58,345 bases of DNA from contig JAGARU010000075.1 of assembly GCA_017622085.1 (NCBI GenBank), forward strand, positions 1-58,345, in the 5' to 3' direction. Within the stretch, counting starts at the first letter, position 1. Every line of letters starts with the position of its first letter. This document shows, piece after piece, positions 56,654 to 58,345 of the stretch. The notes beneath the pieces are model-generated. The model ran no database searches, had not been told where the DNA came from, and worked only from the letters and a program-made list of their open reading frames with translations. The DNA comes from Clostridia bacterium. Lineage in GTDB: Bacteria > Bacillota > Clostridia > Oscillospirales > CAG-272. Both the position numbers and the translations under genes were made by a program.

Positions 56654-58066
56654 ATGGACAAGTTTTTCAAAATCTCTGAAAGAGGTTCCACCGTCAAAGC
56701 GGAAATTATTGGCGGCTTGACGACCTTTTTCGCAATGGCTTACATCATTACGGTAAACCCCAGCCAGATCGTTAGCTTTAACAAGGGCGGCGCTTTTGAC
56801 ACGATTTGGAATGCTACTTACATTGCATCCATTCTTGTTGCCGTAATCGGTACTCTCCTTTGCGGCTTGTACGCAAAGATGCCCTTCGCACAGGCGTGTG
56901 GTATGGGTCTTAATTCCTTCTTCTTCGTATCCTTCATTCTTCCCGCGCTTCTTTCCGGCGGTGACTTGATTGAGGGTTATCAGGAAGGCCTTCTGGTTAT
57001 CCTTCTTTCCGGCGTAGTATTCTTGATTCTTTCCTTCACCGGCGCAAGATCCTACATCGCAAAGGCACTCCCTGAGCATTTGAAGAAGGCGATTCCCGCA
57101 GGTATTGGTCTCTTTATTGCTTTCATCGGCTTCAAGAACGTTGGCATCATCGAGGCAAACCAGTACACCTTCGTACAGTTCTTCGATTTCCACGGCAAGA
57201 TCGTTGCTGCAGAGTCCACCTTTGATGCGTGGAAAGCCATCGCTCCCGTTGTTTTGGCACTTTTGGGATTGTTCCTCATCGGTGTTCTTGAGCATAAGAA
57301 GGTTAAGGGCTCCATCATCATCAGCATTGGTGCCATCACCGTTCTTTACTACCTGACCACCTGGACACTTCCTTCCTTCGATTTCCAGCAGATCGGCCAG
57401 TCCTTCAAGGACTTCGCTGACATTGGTCTCCTTGGCGCATTCAAGGGCTTCTCTATCTTTGAGGGCGGCGCCGGCGCAATTATCAATGCGATCGTTCTGG
57501 TTGTTACCTTCTGCTTGGTTGACATGTTTGATACCATCGGTACTCTGTACGGTGCGGCTTCCCAGGCAGATATGATCGACGAGAACGGTGACCCCTACAA
57601 CCTGAACCAGTGCATGGCTGCGGACTCTACCGCAACCGTTGTAGGCGCACTTCTCGGTACCTCCACCTGTACTACCTTCGTTGAGTCTGCTGCAGGCGTT
57701 GGTGCAGGCGCACGCACCGGTCTTGCTTCCGTTGTAACCGCAGGCTGCTTCTTCGTATGTCTGTTCCTTTCTCCTTTGGCTGCTATCGTTCCCAGCTGTG
57801 CAACCGCTTCCGCACTGATCTACGTAGGCGTGCTTATGGCTAAGAACTTTGCTAAGGTTGATATGAGCGATATGACTCAGGCAATCCCTGCATTCCTTGC
57901 CCTGATCATGATGCCTCTTACCTATTCCATCTCCAACGGTATTGCTATCGGCTGCATTGCACACGTAATCATCGCGCTTTGCACCGGTAAGTACTCCAAA
58001 AAGGATATCACCGTTACCTTGATCGCGATCCTCTTCACTCTTCGCTTCTTCCTTGTAACGATGTAA
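56654..58066 (+). CDS. NCS2 family purine permease (AzgA/GhxP-like)
   Basis: A 470-residue protein with about 13 helices. The N-terminus GGLTTFFAMAYIITVNP and segments GMGLNSFFF and TSTCTTFVESAAGVGAGART are diagnostic of the AzgA-type nucleobase:cation symporters for adenine, guanine or hypoxanthine. ATG 56654 follows TTGGAGGAG; the frame is open from 56471 through the terminator and promoter. The protein is of normal length. Confidence 0.95.
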   Translation: MDKFFKISERGSTVKAEIIGGLTTFFAMAYIITVNPSQIVSFNKGGAFDTIWNATYIASILVAVIGTLLCGLYAKMPFAQACGMGLNSFFFVSFILPALLSGGDLIEGYQEGLLVILLSGVVFLILSFTGARSYIAKALPEHLKKAIPAGIGLFIAFIGFKNVGIIEANQYTFVQFFDFHGKIVAAESTFDAWKAIAPVVLALLGLFLIGVLEHKKVKGSIIISIGAITVLYYLTTWTLPSFDFQQIGQSFKDFADIGLLGAFKGFSIFEGGAGAIINAIVLVVTFCLVDMFDTIGTLYGAASQADMIDENGDPYNLNQCMAADSTATVVGALLGTSTCTTFVESAAGVGAGARTGLASVVTAGCFFVCLFLSPLAAIVPSCATASALIYVGVLMAKNFAKVDMSDMTQAIPAFLALIMMPLTYSISNGIAIGCIAHVIIALCTGKYSKKDITVTLIAILFTLRFFLVTM

Positions 58067-58073
58067 TTGAAAC

Positions 58074-58117
58074 AAAAAAAGCCGGAGGACGGTTTCCGTC
58101 CTCCGGCTCTTTTTTTG
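58074..58117 (+). terminator. Terminator of the NCS2 gene
   Basis: AGCCGGAGGACGG / CCGTCCTCCGGCT stem with T-run. Confidence 0.93.
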
Positions 58118-58203
58118 TCCTGAAAACCACCAGCAGTGCTGGTGGTTCCAAAAAGCTTTAGCTTTGCCCAGATTATTTATCCGAGCGAAGCGAGGAATCA
58201 AGT

Positions 58204-58320
58204 GGCCTTCTCCTGCGGGAGAAGGGGGACCACGGTAGTGGTGGATGAGGAGTTAGATTGTGCTAAGGACACCTCATCCGTCAGCCTTCGGCTGCCACCT
58301 TCCCCCACTGGGGAAGGCTT
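58204..58320. repeat. Inverted pair of the dispersed CTCATCC/CCTTCCCC repeat
   Basis: Facing copies: GGCCTTCTCC...GATGAGG then CCTCATCCGTC...GGGGAAGGCTT, the same layout as 31808-31930. The stretch from the NCS2 terminator to the window end holds no gene. Confidence 0.8.
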
Positions 58321-58345
58321 AGGTTAAGCGATTGCCACGTTTGTG

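Overview
The window looks like a chromosome segment of an uncultured Clostridia-type Firmicute, probably a gut commensal related to Oscillospirales or Christensenellales. This is inferred from gene families, not from a search: a transketolase split into two subunits, SipW-type signal peptides with a SipW-type peptidase, a C_GCAxxG_C_C protein, a YgiQ radical SAM enzyme, cytosolic alpha-galactosidases, tRNAs with encoded CCA, and strong AGGAGG sites with sigma-A promoters. Most genes are GC-rich. Blocks at about 29.8-34.8 kb, 35.3-41.2 kb and 48.5-50.4 kb are clearly AT-rich and look acquired.

Layout. 0.5-7.8 kb: small membrane protein, DUF3737 beta-helix protein, TrkA/TrkH potassium uptake pair, large M16C metallopeptidase. 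8.5-16.6 kb: a cell-surface region with a very large SLH-domain protein in a distinctive codon style, then a four-gene operon (two SipW-type secreted proteins, a polytopic membrane protein fused to a SipW-like Ser/His signal peptidase, and a DUF5305-like membrane protein). 16.6-22.0 kb: six-gene minus-strand operon with GH27 and GH36 alpha-galactosidases, an SGNH/sialate-esterase-like hydrolase, an EEP phosphatase/nuclease and two unknown proteins, coupled by overlaps. 22.3-29.7 kb: YgiQ radical SAM, GH3 glycosidase, membrane GDPD, MFS sugar transporter, a four-helix membrane protein, GtrA.

29.8-41.3 kb is accessory. It begins at a 45-bp perfect palindrome, carries several XRE regulators and small unknown proteins, then a tandemly duplicated 236-bp unit with tRNA tails, and then a compact AT-rich island ending at tRNA-Ser(GCT). 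The 21 nt at the tRNA-Ser 3' end are repeated exactly at 35078-35098, so the 6.1 kb between them (HUH replication initiator, large serine recombinase, XRE repressor, HIT, GNAT, one unknown gene) is a candidate integrative element.

41.4-48.8 kb is ordinary chromosome: DinB, rubredoxin, C_GCAxxG_C_C, an unusual GDPD, LUD/GNAT operon, AraC regulator divergent from a Gfo/Idh oxidoreductase. 49.0-50.4 kb holds a bactofilin-like gene with a YhbD-like regulator, bounded by 19-nt perfect inverted repeats and driven by a promoter with two near-identical palindromic operators. 50.6-58.1 kb: tRNA-Gln, transketolase subunits behind a structured leader, tRNA-Thr, TIGR01212 radical SAM, an EF-G paralogue lacking the catalytic His, and an NCS2 purine permease. 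GC-rich dispersed repeats sit at both window ends and in many intergenic gaps. No rRNA operon, CRISPR array or phage structural gene was seen.
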